64,000 bases of DNA from Xestospongia muta (GCA_963693285.1 OY848924.1:6779842-6843841), one strand, 5' to 3'; positions 10,884-24,903 are shown, counted from the first letter of the stretch. Translations and numbers: made by a program. Notes: generated by a model from the letters alone, not told the origin.

Positions 10884-13127
10884 TTAAAAGTCCATTTCAA
10901 ATTCATAATATGAGGGGTCAAAGTAATGAACTCTTACATAACCATCTTCTCCACCACTGCTATAACTAAGAGAAAGAAATTATTTCCTACTTTTCAAGTT
11001 CACATAATTAGAAACATCTGTACCTTTTGCCATCTGGATGAAATGCTAAAGAGTTGATTGGTCCAAAGTGACCTTTCACTCGACCAATTTCTTCCTCAAA
11101 TATCATATGGAAAAATCTAGAGTAAACAACACATCTTGTTGACTACACAACTCTATTGTTACCTGGCCTCAAATTTTCCTGCTTTTGTTGTTGTCGTGGT
11201 AACATCCATAGCTTCTTGACCACCTCCCAGTACAACCTACCAGTATAATCAGTGATTTAATAACTAGAATAAATGAACTGCTCACGTGATCTTTGATTGG
11301 AGAGATAGCAGCTGAATTTACTGGACGATCAGTATGGAATGTTTTAATAACTGTAAGCTCATCGACATCATATAGCTAAAGCAAATGGACATATAGCTAA
11401 AACAAATGGACATATAGCTAAAGCAAATGGACATACACACTATCAAATGGATACTCATAGGTCTGTTAGTAATTCCAATCACAAAATTAAAACCTAATTC
11501 ACGATAGGTTAATTGTATTTTTTAATAACTTTGGACTCTCACTAATGATCCCAGTTTATTAATAGTTATAACAAGTTATTATAACTTACCAATGCATTGG
11601 TATCTTTGGATGATGTAATGATCATGGTCATATCTGAGCTCAATTGAAGATCACTAACAGTGTCTTTATGTTCCTTTACTCTCCTAATACAGCGACCAAT
11701 CTATAACCAATATAACAAACAGAGATGATCATATACAGTGGTATACTGCAAAGAGAGAACCAATTTGTTTCCTACTTATTTTCAGCAGTGTAATAGCATT
11801 TATTTTCTCTTTTGTGGTACCTTCAATGTCAGTGGTACCAACAGACAATTTAAGTAATAAGCATTCAAATGATTTTATTAATAAAGGTGATGCTTTAGTA
11901 ATGAAATCAAGGGATTGTGAACAATTTGGGGCTTCCACCAACCAGGTATACCCTTCAAAAACCAGACTAGTAATTCAGCTAGTATTCAGAATATCCCAGG
12001 TTCAATCCCATTTGGAACCTAGAATTTTCTACATTCCTTGTATCTCCTTTACATAACTTTACTATCAAATCAGTAGTCATGGTAACTACTAATGTACTTA
12101 CTTGATAGTCATAATGAGCAACTGTGCCATCACCATGACCAGTAATGATGTACTCATCAAATGGTCCCCAGACACCTGCAGTCACTTTCTCTCCCTCTAC
12201 ATTCATCTTAGCAATTGGACTTTCATCAGTTCGGACATCGTAGACTAAAATCTCACATTTGACGTCACGCCTCTCATCAGTAGAGTACATGAGAAGGTTC
12301 CCAAGATGAGAGAATCCACAGGTACGAATAGAACTACTTGTTGGGAAGGAGCGTATCTCTTTTCCATATTCACAATCCCAGATTTTAGCAGTGTTGTCAG
12401 CTGATCCACTTAGAACTAAAGTGGAATCCACTGGTCAAATTGTTAAGAAATTATGCAATAAATATGATATAGTTAGCACAAAAAGAACAGAAGTTCATTC
12501 TAGTTTTCATCGTGAAAAATTTCCATGACAAAATTATGTAACACCACGCCCACATTATAGTTAATTAATTGTTTAGCAAATGCATACATGTTACATGAAA
12601 ATTTCAGTAAGCCATCTTTTATCTGTAAAATCTATGCAGTGGAAAAATAATCAAGAATACAGTTGATTTCTTTCCATCCCTTCTACATTGACCCTAATCT
12701 AACAAGCTAGCCCCTCCTTAAAAAGTGGACATTGTAGTACTGTCCAAAATTACAATAATTCCAATGGGACAGTAAACCTAGTTCATATCTAGACCCTCCT
12801 CCACCCATCAGTTTATCAAAAAGGAGAAGACTCAACCATTCCGACAAAGAATATTGGCTACATTCTTGTTACAGTATAGTATAAGAGTATTGGATACAGT
12901 TGACATCAATACACCACACAGCTCCATTGTGACCATTATAAGTACCCAATCGTTCTCCGTTATCAGAGTACCAGACTGTGGGGTTATGGTCTTTTGCTAC
13001 AGAAAACAAAAGATCACCTTCATAATTGTATCGTATCTGAGTGATGGCCCTCTCGTGACCGTGTAACATAAGAGGCCGCTAGAGTAGAAAATAGAAAAAT
13101 GACGATGATATTTAATAAACTTACCAT
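10884..13127 (-). CDS. EIF3I: translation initiation factor 3 subunit I, WD40
   Basis: Eight exons on the minus strand (13127-13125, 13078-12898, 12430-12102, 11700-11590, 11375-11286, 11236-11163, 11116-11024, 10965-10884) give 320 residues; human eIF3i has 325. The first coding exon is the ATG alone, directly followed by GTAAGT, and joins to [18 protein letters not shown]. Family-diagnostic segments are [69 protein letters not shown] and [18 protein letters not shown]. The protein is a seven-bladed propeller of the eIF3 complex that recruits mRNA to the 40S ribosome. The intron 12431-12897 has U12-like signals. Confidence 0.95.
11375..11440. repeat. 21-bp tandem repeat in EIF3I intron
   Basis: Three near-perfect copies of a unit reading AGCTAAAGCAAATGGACATAT abut the acceptor of exon 5 of EIF3I (minus strand). 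The repeat therefore multiplies a TTTAG-type acceptor sequence. Confidence 0.8.
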
Positions 13128-13447
13128 TATCCTCACGTGGAGTTAGAAAGAATCGGAAGTGGGTGGAGCCAGCAGCCCGTCCCGCCCATGTAGAAGCATA
13201 CGCACGCCATTTGTAATTAAAGTAATATCGTATAATATATTTATAGCATTACACTACAGTGTATGTATTTTATGTTATAGTGCATGCATTTATAGGCTTT
13301 AGGGTTTGGGATTGTAATGTATACAATATACAAATAAAATACAAGCACTACAATGCTACGATATATTATTTTTATTACAAACCGTGCGTTATAGAACAAA
13401 ATTTATAGTGTGGTTATGTTTTGAAATCCTACAAGATTTATACATAT

Positions 13448-13449
<2 letters not shown>

Positions 13450-13486
<37 letters not shown>

Positions 13487-13530
13487 TATATATATATAAA
13501 TATATATATATATATTTATATATACATACG
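13450..13530. repeat. TA dinucleotide repeat
   Basis: A nearly uninterrupted TATATA tract of about 80 bp with occasional AAA interruptions. Confidence 0.95.
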
Positions 13531-13799
13531 TACATAAATACATAAAAAAACAATTTTCTACCAAAAAGTGTAGAATTTAGTCAGTATCAATTTTCTATAC
13601 ATTTTGGAAGGAAATTAATTTTTTGCCATAACTATCCCAAATTTGGCAGAGACAATGTCAAAATCTACCAGATATTTATTTACTTAATGAACGTTTTTTA
13701 ATTTTCATACATTATCAGCAGGTTACATGTGCAATCAGTAAGTTTGAAAACCAATTATATACATTAAATCCTAAAATCCATAGAATCATCTAACTTTAA

Positions 13800-14040
13800 A
13801 CCATTTAAAAAAGCAACATCACCCATTTAACCATAGCAATAGCAACAATGTATGTTATAAAGGCAACAATTACCATAGTAACAGTTACCATAGGAACATT
13901 ACTATAACAACTATAATATAAAATATATTATAATATATATATATATCATAGCAACAATTACCTTGACAACAATTACCATTATAACAACATTACCATAGCA
14001 ACATGATGTCACCATAACAACAGTTACCTTAGCAATAAGT
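13800..14040. repeat. degenerate minisatellite of ACCATAGCAAC units
   Basis: About ten imperfect repeats of a 12-18 bp unit (variants of TTACCATAGCAACAA). Each unit resembles half of an RFX X-box (CCATGGCAAC). Function is unknown. Confidence 0.7.
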
Positions 14041-15193
14041 CTATGACCATTAGGCCAATTACTGTTTTAATGCAATGATCTATTGTTTTGATATAATAAT
14101 ATAACTTTTTCTTTTTAGTTGTTTGAAGTTTGGAGTGTGAATATTAAAGAATGCAAATGATCTTGCTTAAGGTTTTAATGTCTCTCCAATTGGATGTGTT
14201 AAGAAATATGGCATCAAGGTGTCATATTAGATATAAGAATAGCCAATTTATCCTGTAATATTATGGTCTTATGTTTTAGAAGGAAAACTAGACTACCTGG
14301 ACTAAATAAGTTTATAAAAATTGTCTTTCTTAGTTTGAACATTGAAGTATGCTGATGCAAATCTTGTAATTACTGAGGAATCAAATTTGGCCAGTGTTTT
14401 CACTGGTGATATCATCTTTTCTCCATAACCAAGGATCAACATTTTATATTTGGTGTTTGTATAGGGGGGAGGGGCTGGTTATGCAAGTGCACACAATTAT
14501 AGTGGCAATGAACCACGTGAAAGAAGGCGTGGAGCTTCTGCGCATGCTCAGATTGTTTGCGTCTTTTGCTCATAGTACTCAGATCTACCTTTTTGTACTG
14601 AATCCAGTTCCATCATCAAATTGAGAGCATTTGGGGCACATCTGATTTGCTCCGCTGTTCCCAGACAAAATAGTTTCGTCTAAAGAAAGTACATTTTAGA
14701 CATTTGCGTTATCAGAGAACCGCGGATGTCTATCTCGTTATTTTAAACATTTCTGAGTTATATCTACCAAAATTCGGCCGTCAAAGATACCGAGTCATTT
14801 TGGGGTGGATCCTCTTGCTAGGGTAAGTTGACTGACTAGCACTAAATTCAAATAATAGATGATTAATATAAAATAATTCTATTATACCTCAAACATAAAG
14901 TAATTACCACAATGATGTCTTTTCCTCAGGGTGCTCACTGTGGAGTGATCTGCTGTGAGCGTGCAGAAGGTCTTTGCCTTTACAGAGATCAACTTGATAT
15001 AAATTTTGAGCCAGAGTGGGGAGATATTAGCTAGCACCCCCTAATCAAAACAATAGCAAAAAGTAATACTGCCTGCCCTTAAAACCTACCCTTGATTATC
15101 TTTGTTTATTGCAGCAATAATTTCTAGTTTTGGATTTGCGAACCTTACTTTCATTTATTCTTATTTGTTTCGTTTTACTTATAATTAACCCAA

Positions 15194-18100
15194 ATGAGCA
15201 TTAAAACTGGACCAGGCAAGTCCGTACCTGTAGAGGTCATTCCTAAAGCCTTGTCTTGCCAGGAGTATATGAGATACTTGACTAAGTCAACTGAAAGAGA
15301 GGTTAGTTGTTTAGCAATTGGTCGAAGAGATGTTTTACATTTACTGCAGGATTGTGATGATCCATTTTATTTAATGGATATTGGTCGATTGGTTGATCTT
15401 TATAACTTATGGAAGAATTTCTTTCCTAGAATTAAACCTCACTATGGTGAGTTATGTAACAAGAAACGTGTTATGTTGTACATCAATAACAATACATAAT
15501 GAGTGGTCGTGTGCCCTTAGAAAACATCCATTTCTCCCACGCAGGATTTAAACATTTGCAACGATTTTGTAGTCTAAATATACACCATTGCTTAAAATCT
15601 ACCTTTGTTTTCAGTTATTAATGTATTGGTGTTTTGTCACCTAAACCAACTGATTATACCTGGTTGCCATGCCTGCTAGTGTTGTATGCCCACCTAGAAC
15701 TAAGGCTTGGTTTGCTGATAGTCTAAATGACACACATAATGACACTTAGTTGACCAAATTAAAAGCTGAAAATATTTGATTCTGATCTACTTTCTTTGTT
15801 ATTATTTCAGCTGTCAAATGTAATGATAATCCTGTTGTCCTCTCTTTATTGGCACACCTTGGAACCGGATTTGATTGTGCCAGTAAAAGTGAAATACGAC
15901 AGATACTTGACATTGGTGTAGCACCAGATAACATCATATTTGCTAATCCTTGTAAACAGAATTCTCACATCAAGTGAGCATCGTAGCTGTTGTTGCTTTC
16001 ACTGTTTTCTACATTATTGTGAAAATAGATATGCAGCAAAGAAAGAAGTATCACTGATGACTTTTGATAACGAAATGGAATTATTCAAAGTTTCAAGTAA
16101 TTACCCAGAGGCCAGGTAACCATGGCAACTTGTTTGTTGGCTCCTTATTGTTTTTTGTGTTTAAAGGTTGATGGTTCGTATTTGTGCTGATGATCCTAAT
16201 GCCATATGTCAATTGGGAGCTAAGTTTGGATGTACTGTGTCTGAAGCTTGCGACATGTTGCATACTGCTCAGTGCTTAGCATTGAAAGTAGTTGGAGTTA
16301 GGTAGGGGACCATATTGACTCTGAATTCATTTCAAATTAATGTGTTAATGGAAGTTTTTGTAGTAGAATGGGCTTGTATTGTTAGGCCTAGCTTCCATTG
16401 AAGTATCCATTATTCCAATAATGTGTTTTGGCTATGATGATTGGTTGTCGAACCATACTTGCCCTCAATGAAGTGAAGTGATTACTTGTTACACACTCTG
16501 AGCCAAAATGTAGTCAAAACTTACTCCTGTTACCTGCATATCACATTTGAAATTAAACTGCAAATAATTCATCTTTCTCTCCTCTAGTTTTCATGTTGGT
16601 AGTGGCTGTCAAACTCCTGATGCTTACCGAGTTGCACTGGAAAAGGCACATCAAGTCTTTAAATACGCTGTATGTATTAAGATGTCAATGTTCATACATT
16701 GTTGTAATTTTCTCCTATAGGATTCAATAGGCTGCCATTTTACTGTTCTTGATATTGGTGGAGGATTCCCGGGATCTGATAAACAGTTCACTCTCTTTCA
16801 AGAGGTTGCCATGACAATCAATGATAATATTGACAGACTGTTTGCTGATAGAGCAGACCTTAATATAATAGCAGAACCAGGTTAGTAAATTACACCTAAC
16901 TGTATTGTGTGTATAATATGATAGTTGATGCTAGTTTTGGCTGTGATGAGTTAATCATTTGACTACTTACTTTTGAAGACATATTCCAATGATTGTTAGT
17001 TACACACTCTCTGAGCCTATAATAATAAATTATTGCAATAATTAGTACAACACTAAACTACTTTGATATGGGGCTATTAAAAATACTTTTTTGTTATTAT
17101 AATGTCCACTCTGGACCCAAACTAAGTCTTTATCAACAGTTTATTTTATGCATAGGGCGTTACTTTGCTACATCGTGTTTTTCATTGGCCGTCCAAGTCA
17201 CCAGTAAACGTATTGTGGAGTCATCCTCTGATCATTCCTTAATGTATTATGTTAACGATGGAGTCTACGGTTCATTTAACTGCCTTATATTTGATCATGC
17301 TGTTGTTGCACCACTAACTTTAGAGGTAAATATATTGAGGTGTGAACATAGCTCTCTAATAGTTTGTGAGGGAGTAGGTTTTGTGTAGTTAATTCTTGTA
17401 TGTGGTATCTGTACAGAGGTAGTTCTGATCATGTGACTTCCAGCCAATCAGATTGAGTATAATAGGTTGCATCATGGTACTTTAAGTAACTTAAAGCACA
17501 TGGGTTAGTCAAGATACTGTGGTGCAACCAGAATGCACTGGTTACAGCTGGTCTAGTGTGGTTTATCAAGGTCAATCTAATTGGCTGTAGGTCACCTTTG
17601 TACCGCCTTAACTAGAACACTCTTGGTTATTCCATGTCAGTTATTGGTTGTACTAATGTTACTGGGTTATATGTAAACTTGAGCATTATTGCTAAGGGTT
17701 TTCGAAACATTATGTATTTCCTTTTTAGTTGATAACATAACACAACTCTAACATCACATTTACAAATTTATGAACACTTTCTAATTGAGTTTCTTCTTTC
17801 TCAGGACACTGCTGGTTCCACTCTTTATCCTTGTAGTATTTGGGGTCCCACTTGCGATAGTTTAGACAAAATCTGCCATGCCAAACTCCCAGAACTAGCA
17901 GTAGGGGATTGGATACTGTTCGAAGAGATGGGAGCATACACAATATCTGCTCATTCAGAATTTAATGGATTTAAAAGACCGCAAACTTACTATTGCATTA
18001 AAGAAGAAGACAGGTGAGTTGAACGTGTTTGTAATCCTGTATTATTATTGGAGTAGTGTTGTTATAATGTCTTATTATTAAGCTTTGTTATTGTAAATTT

Positions 18101-18365
18101 TATATGAATTGGAAATATTGTAAACGTGTCAATTCATTGTAATGGCTGCTTTATTTTACAGATTCTTTTATGTACTTATGCTAGTGGCCTTTCTTTTTCT
18201 TTTAGGATCACTTTTGAACAACTTTGCAGTAGTATTCTTTCTAGTCATCTAACACTGTCTCTCGATGCTCACTATTTTCCCATTGAAGCCTCATCGCTTC
18301 AAAATAATGTCACCACTCCCCTTTCAATTAAGGGAGTTTTTGAACTACAAGTAGCTTGTTGCTGA
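15194..18365 (+). CDS. ODC1: ornithine decarboxylase
   Basis: Nine coding exons (15194-15446, 15811-15973, 16029-16115, 16167-16301, 16588-16669, 16721-16880, 17156-17325, 17805-18013, 18206-18365) give 472 residues; human ODC has 461. It makes putrescine from ornithine, the entry step of polyamine synthesis. Visible landmarks of this fold-III PLP enzyme are AVKCN (the Lys that binds PLP), [35 protein letters not shown] and WGPTCDSLD (catalytic Cys). All are intact and all exon phases close. The 3' flank has AATAAATATAAAG near 18560. Decayed pieces of a second ODC copy lie downstream (18.8-20.9 kb). Upstream non-coding exons are likely but not proven. Confidence 0.95.
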
Positions 18366-18394
18366 TGTTCAATGAATTATATTACAACCAATAA

Positions 18395-20935
18395 TAATTT
18401 TTGTTTGTAGTTATTATTTGCAATCAAATTTTGAAAAAGTTTTTTGTTGTTGAGGGCGAGAGTAGTAGTGTGAGATATAGAACATTCCAATTGATGAAAA
18501 TGGTGCTGTAAATTTATCATTAGATATAACTGAGTGATAATTATATATATTGTATGAGCAATAAATATAAAGAAAGCACTGAGTTATCAACAAGTAATAG
18601 GCATACGTTTACAATTCTGTTTATATTAGTTATATAATTACGTTTAATTGACTGGTACCTAACATGACTACTGTCACAGAACAAGATAATCATCACTTGA
18701 TGAATTTTGTTTATCTCAATCCCTTGAAATAAGCTCCAGCTGCTACCAGATCAGGTAAAAATTGTTTATAATGCATAAAAGGGTACATTTTTGTCTGATG
18801 TTAGGTGTGCTGTCACAACAGATGTACAGTTAAGAAACTCACTAAAGACTTTTGATAACAAGATGGAATTATTCAAATTTCCAGTAACAACTACCCAGAG
18901 GCCAAGTAACCATGGCAACTTGTCCTATTCTATTTTCTGTTAGATAGGTGGTTCAATACAGGTTCATATTTTTGCTGACAATCCTAAAGCAAAATGCCCA
19001 CTGGGAAAAATGTCTAAGGCTTGTGACCTGTTACATACAGCATAGTATATTGGGACTGAATGTGGTAGGAGTTAAGTGTTATCTGTTTTGCTGTGACAAT
19101 TGGTTTTTCTAAATTTAGATGTTACTTGAAAACTGAAATAGACTTGTGGTATTGGTTCAGAATATTTAGTTGCTTGCTAGTGTCCAGTTATGAGGAATCG
19201 ATTGAGGCAGTGAGTTTAGTTGTTATAATTATAACAATTTCTGAGTCAACTTAGAGCCAAAGTGAAAATAAGTGTCCTGTTAGTTTTGGCTTGAGTCAAT
19301 GATTTTTTCTTTCTATATAGCTCTCGTGTTGGTATATTATTTACAATCAATTTTTTAAAAAGATTGTTGTTGAGGGAGAGAGTAGTAGTTGTGAGATATA
19401 GAACATTCCAATTGATGAAAATGGTACTGTAAATTTATCATTAGATATAACTAAGTGATAATTATATAATTATATTAAATGAGCAATAAATATAAAGCAA
19501 GCACAGAGTTATCAACAAGAAAACAAATAACAAATAAACATAGATTTACAATTCAGACTGACAGAACAGACCTTAAAAATAACAGCAGAACCAAGTAAGC
19601 AAGCAATGGTCAGGTGCTAGTTTGACTGACTGTAATCAAGTAGTGTTGTCTGTAACTCCACATACCAAAACCCAACACTTTTCTGGCTTGTGTGGGTGCT
19701 GGAGATGACACTAGTAATGAATTTATTCTAAAATAATATAATTTACTAGTTGCAGCTACAAATATAAATTTTAAGCACAGTATTATAACAGCACTAACAA
19801 CCACAATGACTTACTGACCTCTGTTTACATAAGGCTATTGAAACTGTACACTTTATATATTAACATGAAACTAAACTAGCTAAGGCTCCTGTCATCAACA
19901 AGTTATTGTATTATAGTTTCATCTCCAGACACCCACTCACTTAATGTGAGAAATACCATCTGATGACTTTAGTCCAATTTGTTGGTGTTATGACATCACG
20001 ATATGTCATTCACAGACAATATGGTGGACCCAGTCAAAGTGATTTCCTCCAAATAATACAAGGAGTGATTATTACCTTACACTTGTGATAGCTTCCTGAA
20101 AGAATTGTATTTTTATCCTTATCCTTTATGATATCATAAAGGATAAGGATAAAAATACAATTCTTAGACATTGTCCCCAGTGGGCATTTTGTTTTAGGAT
20201 TCTCAGAAAAAATATGAACTTGTATTGAACCACCTATCTAACAAAAAATAGAATAGGACAAGTTGCCATGGTTACTTGGCTTCTGGGTAGTTACTGGAAA
20301 TATTGGTAAAAGAATTATAAGTGGAGGCCATATAACATATGTACATGGTGACTTGAGTCTGCTGTTAACAAAGATATCTAGTCACACACTGATAATACAA
20401 AATAACAAACAGAATTATGACTACATTAAAATTATTATCTATAGTAGGGCTATTGAAACTGTACATCTCAGTTATTATAATGTCTAGACTGAACCCAACC
20501 TATGTCTTCTGGTATCAACAACTTACTGTCTTTAACATAAAATGTTATTTTGCTGTCTTCCGTCTTTCAATGTCCATCCGAGTCACTAGTAAATGTATTG
20601 TTGAGTCATCCTCTGATCACTCCTTTATGTGTTATATTAATGATGGGGTCTGTAGTTCTATTAACTGTCTTGTAATTTGACCTTATAGTGATTGCATTAT
20701 TTACGGACTGTGTATATAGCACTATGTTGTATTTTAATGTCACTATTACATAATGTGTTAGTACATGGTAGTCTATTTGTCGTGCTGATCACACAACTCT
20801 AACACCTGCAAACATTTCACTCTATTGTAAATTGGTGGCATCCCCACCTGTGATAAGTTGGGTTTGATCTGTTGTTCTATCAGAGAATGTCCACTCAGAG
20901 TTCAATCACATGACTCACTCTGTTATTATAAGTAA
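18395..20935 (+). pseudogene. rearranged, decayed duplicate of ODC
   Basis: Recognisable fragments are ODC exon 3-4-like sequence (about 18845-19078, with a stop in place of the CATACTGCTCAG context), a copy of the ODC 3' flank (about 19335-19530, matching 18418-18600), the end of exon 6 (about 19560-19605), exon 7 (about 20565-20682, reading [14 protein letters not shown] then a stop), and a remnant of exon 8 (about 20815-20935). An additional exon 3-4 piece at about 20160-20290 lies in reverse orientation. No intact frame survives. It is a non-functional partial duplication that was later inverted in part. Confidence 0.8.
20100..20165. repeat. 66-bp perfect palindrome with no loop
   Basis: The sequence is exactly self-complementary around the centre GAT|ATC at 20132/20133, with 33-base arms. 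It lies at the left edge of the inverted ODC exon 3-4 fragment, so it probably marks the breakpoint of the inverted duplication. Such a palindrome can extrude as a cruciform. Confidence 0.95.
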
Positions 20936-21856
20936 CATCAAAAAGTCTTCCTAAGAGACACCACAAGGTCTATTATGTAGAAGAAATCTCAAATATTCCT
21001 TGTTATTTTAAACTCTTATTAATATGCTTCTTACTTGTTGCTGTGCTATTACTATGACATAGCACTAATGTTTCTAATAATCCTTGTTGTATTTTGGGAT
21101 CTGTTGTATATGATTAGTCTCGTAATTGTCCATTCAGACTCCAATGGCTCACAAATTATAATTATTTAAAAAGCGAATGATATCACTGCCGAATTTGCAA
21201 TCAGTAGCATAATGGCTGAGTAATACAATATTTGATCACAATAATATGCAAAATATGTTCTTTTACTACATAATTGTTATAATGACTACTGTAAATAGGT
21301 ATAGATTTGTACAAGATTACTCGCAACACAATTAAGCCTTGTACATTGACACTTGTTGTCTTCACAAGTGTTCAATAGCGATCAACTATCTGTTTTGGGT
21401 ATAACCCTATGTTTAAATAGTAATGATTGTCCTTTCAGTTACCATCTATAAATTTCTTCAAATTAACAGGAATCTACTCGAGAACTATGTGTAATAACTT
21501 GGTGTTGAAATATAATCAACGTTTTATATTTTTTGATAATGTTATTGTCGTTAATTTTAATAATTTTTCTATAATATAGTATTTGGGAAAATTGATCTGC
21601 AAAAATTAGTGGAGATCGGAAAAGATGCATGATAAAATGTAAAAAATTGATGCATAAAATCAAAATAAAACGTCATGATAATACAAAATTTACAACAATG
21701 CATGAGTGGATATGGTTGACACAAAATATAACACTTCAAATTTAAAATGTTTATTGTTTTGCTGCACAATATTGTCAACTTGGGTATGAAATTCAAAGTG
21801 AACGATGCAAAAATTATTGGGACTAGTGTATATTAACAAGATTATGTACAGTGCTT
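20936..21856. other. intergenic spacer, ODC remnant to KLF
   Basis: This AT-rich sequence of about 920 bp has no recognised gene, RNA or strong repeat. It includes the 3' flank of the KLF gene on the minus strand. Confidence 0.4.
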
Positions 21857-22983
<1,127 letters not shown>

Positions 22984-23017
22984 GTGCAAAACAACACCCA
23001 AGCCATGAACTTAGCAC

Positions 23018-24763
23018 GTGAAAATGGACAAGCACAATCTCAACACGAGCTCGTTTTCGAGCTATTCTATTGGTCAATTACACAATCACCTCCTCCTCCA
23101 TCTTGCACACACCCAGCTCCACCCTTACACTGAATACCGTAATACAATATCTAAAGGTGTAGTACACAGTGAATACGCCTTTAGAATGGATTCTGAAGAA
23201 GATGCTGGAGGTGGTGGGCAGGACCCCATAGTCTCTATGGGCAGTTCCTGTGATAGAAACACTAGGTGTTATAAGAAGTGTTATGAATGGTGTTGGATTC
23301 CACATGATACAAACAATGTCTTTCCACCAATTCGTATTTTCTTTCTTGTTGGTACCTGCATTTTCTACGTAGCTGATGTTGGAACTGACATATTTGCAGC
23401 TTGCGAACATTTTCTAGCTTGGAAGAAAGGTGAACATGATGCATTAAATTACTTCATTGCAACTGTAGTCTTCATAATTGCTCCTACTCTGATCATTAAC
23501 TTTTTATCACTTAGTTTGTATACATGGTCATATATTTACACTGAAAAACATGGACTTAAAAGAAAATTACCTCTAGATTATGAAATCATAACATCAAGAA
23601 ATATTCGCCACATAAATTGGACAGGTTGCAATCAATTAGCACTTAAAATCAGGAACAGGTGTAAATTCAATAAGCTTGGAACATCTCAATGTAGCAATGG
23701 TGGTTTAGTTTTATCTAACAGAAATGACATTCCGTTAAATGATCTCCATAGCAACCACAGTGACAATGGTAACCCTGAAAATGGAGTGGAAGAAACTGAT
23801 TTAGCTGCTGAATTTTATCCGCTTGATAAAATTTCACCGAAAGAGTTTGTGTTGATTGTAATATTACATGTTTTACAAATAGGATTCTTATATCGGGTAA
23901 TTAGACTTTTCCATTTCTGTAAAAAGGACACTTTCTCCTTTGATCGTTATCGTGACATATCATTTCTTCGTTTAATGGAAGGATTTTTAGAGTCAGCACC
24001 TCAGCTCTTACTTCAACTGTATATTTTAGTACTTGAAGATATCGGTGATCCGTGGAGAAAAGCAGCTACTGCTATAGTTGTTATTGTGTCAATGGCTTCA
24101 CTAGCTTTAGCTGTAGGAGATTATGTATCTGCTGGGAAAGATATATTATATTATGATCCACCACCTAATAGAGAACGTAAACCTCGGCTTTCATGGACTG
24201 GTTATTTTTTAATAATTCTCTGGCACTTTTCTATGATTGTCTCACGAGGCCTCGCCATCTCGTTGTTTGCCTCAGAATATGGTTTATATGTGTTTTTGAT
24301 AGGAGCTGTACATTATGTTGTCATGGTATACTGGATGTATCGACAAGACTCTATTTTATTAAAGAGAAAACTATCAGATTATGACAGAGAAATGCCACAT
24401 CATTGCTGTCAAAATTATGGGATTGAATTCTTAGCTGCTGCTTTTAATGTCTTTTTTCTTTTTAAGTTAAATGATAAAGGCAGTCTTCCTTACATAACAG
24501 CTTTTTATACACTATTCTTCTTTGAAAATATAATCATGATATGCTTGTGGTACGTCCATGTTGACTACTTGTTGAATCTATGGTACTTGGAAGCAGCTCC
24601 TATTGGCGTTGTTCTTGGATTTGTGATCGGTTTGATGTTCATGTTTGTCTATTATAAATTCTTTCAACCTAGTAACAGGCCGGACTTACCTAGAAACCAA
24701 TCAGTGAACCATCCATTAATGATGACTGCCACTTTAAACTATTTATATAGAATTGAAAATTAA
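23018..24763 (+). CDS. XK-related (XKR) membrane protein
   Basis: A single uninterrupted frame of up to 581 residues. The more likely start is the internal ATG at 23186 (MDSEEDAGGGG), giving 525 residues. The XKR signature is visible: YVADVGTDIFAACEHF in the first membrane segment, then RLMEGFLESAPQLLLQLYIL, which matches the LExxPQLxLQ core of the family. About eight to ten hydrophobic helices follow through residue 560, and the loop between them is hydrophilic (residues 180-275). Some XKR members act in apoptotic phosphatidylserine scrambling. Whether this one is caspase-activated cannot be said. It is the only long intronless gene here besides the one at 42337. It is divergent with KLF and convergent with TEKT2. 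Confidence 0.87.
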   Translation: MKMDKHNLNTSSFSSYSIGQLHNHLLLHLAHTQLHPYTEYRNTISKGVVHSEYAFRMDSEEDAGGGGQDPIVSMGSSCDRNTRCYKKCYEWCWIPHDTNNVFPPIRIFFLVGTCIFYVADVGTDIFAACEHFLAWKKGEHDALNYFIATVVFIIAPTLIINFLSLSLYTWSYIYTEKHGLKRKLPLDYEIITSRNIRHINWTGCNQLALKIRNRCKFNKLGTSQCSNGGLVLSNRNDIPLNDLHSNHSDNGNPENGVEETDLAAEFYPLDKISPKEFVLIVILHVLQIGFLYRVIRLFHFCKKDTFSFDRYRDISFLRLMEGFLESAPQLLLQLYILVLEDIGDPWRKAATAIVVIVSMASLALAVGDYVSAGKDILYYDPPPNRERKPRLSWTGYFLIILWHFSMIVSRGLAISLFASEYGLYVFLIGAVHYVVMVYWMYRQDSILLKRKLSDYDREMPHHCCQNYGIEFLAAAFNVFFLFKLNDKGSLPYITAFYTLFFFENIIMICLWYVHVDYLLNLWYLEAAPIGVVLGFVIGLMFMFVYYKFFQPSNRPDLPRNQSVNHPLMMTATLNYLYRIEN

Positions 24764-24903
24764 CATGTTCTAATGTTCTATACATAAAAATAATGACTTT
24801 ACTCTTCACTTGTACAATACATTTCAATTTGATAATTTACTAGTAAGGTTTTAAACTACAGTGGCTTAATTAAGTTAAAATAGACACTCTTAGTTGTAAT
24901 ACT

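Larger units (their letters stand above)
13128..15193. other. intergenic region between divergent EIF3I and ODC
   Basis: This stretch of about 2 kb is AT-rich. It contains a TA repeat near 13450-13530 and an array of ACCATAGCAAC-like units at 13800-14040. No coding gene is supported. A plausible non-coding 5' exon of the ODC gene ends near 14820 (CTAG before GGTAAGTTG), with a matching acceptor near 14930 (TTCCTCAG). Confidence 0.45.

Noticed and set aside
11941..12040. tRNA B-box-like GGTTCAATCCC in an EIF3I intron
   Set aside because: No acceptor, D or anticodon stems can be folded around it in either strand. It might be an old SINE remnant but evidence is too thin.
14394..14624. 76-codon plus-strand frame upstream of ODC
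   Set aside because: No similarity to anything recognised. It overlaps a likely non-coding promoter/5'-UTR region.
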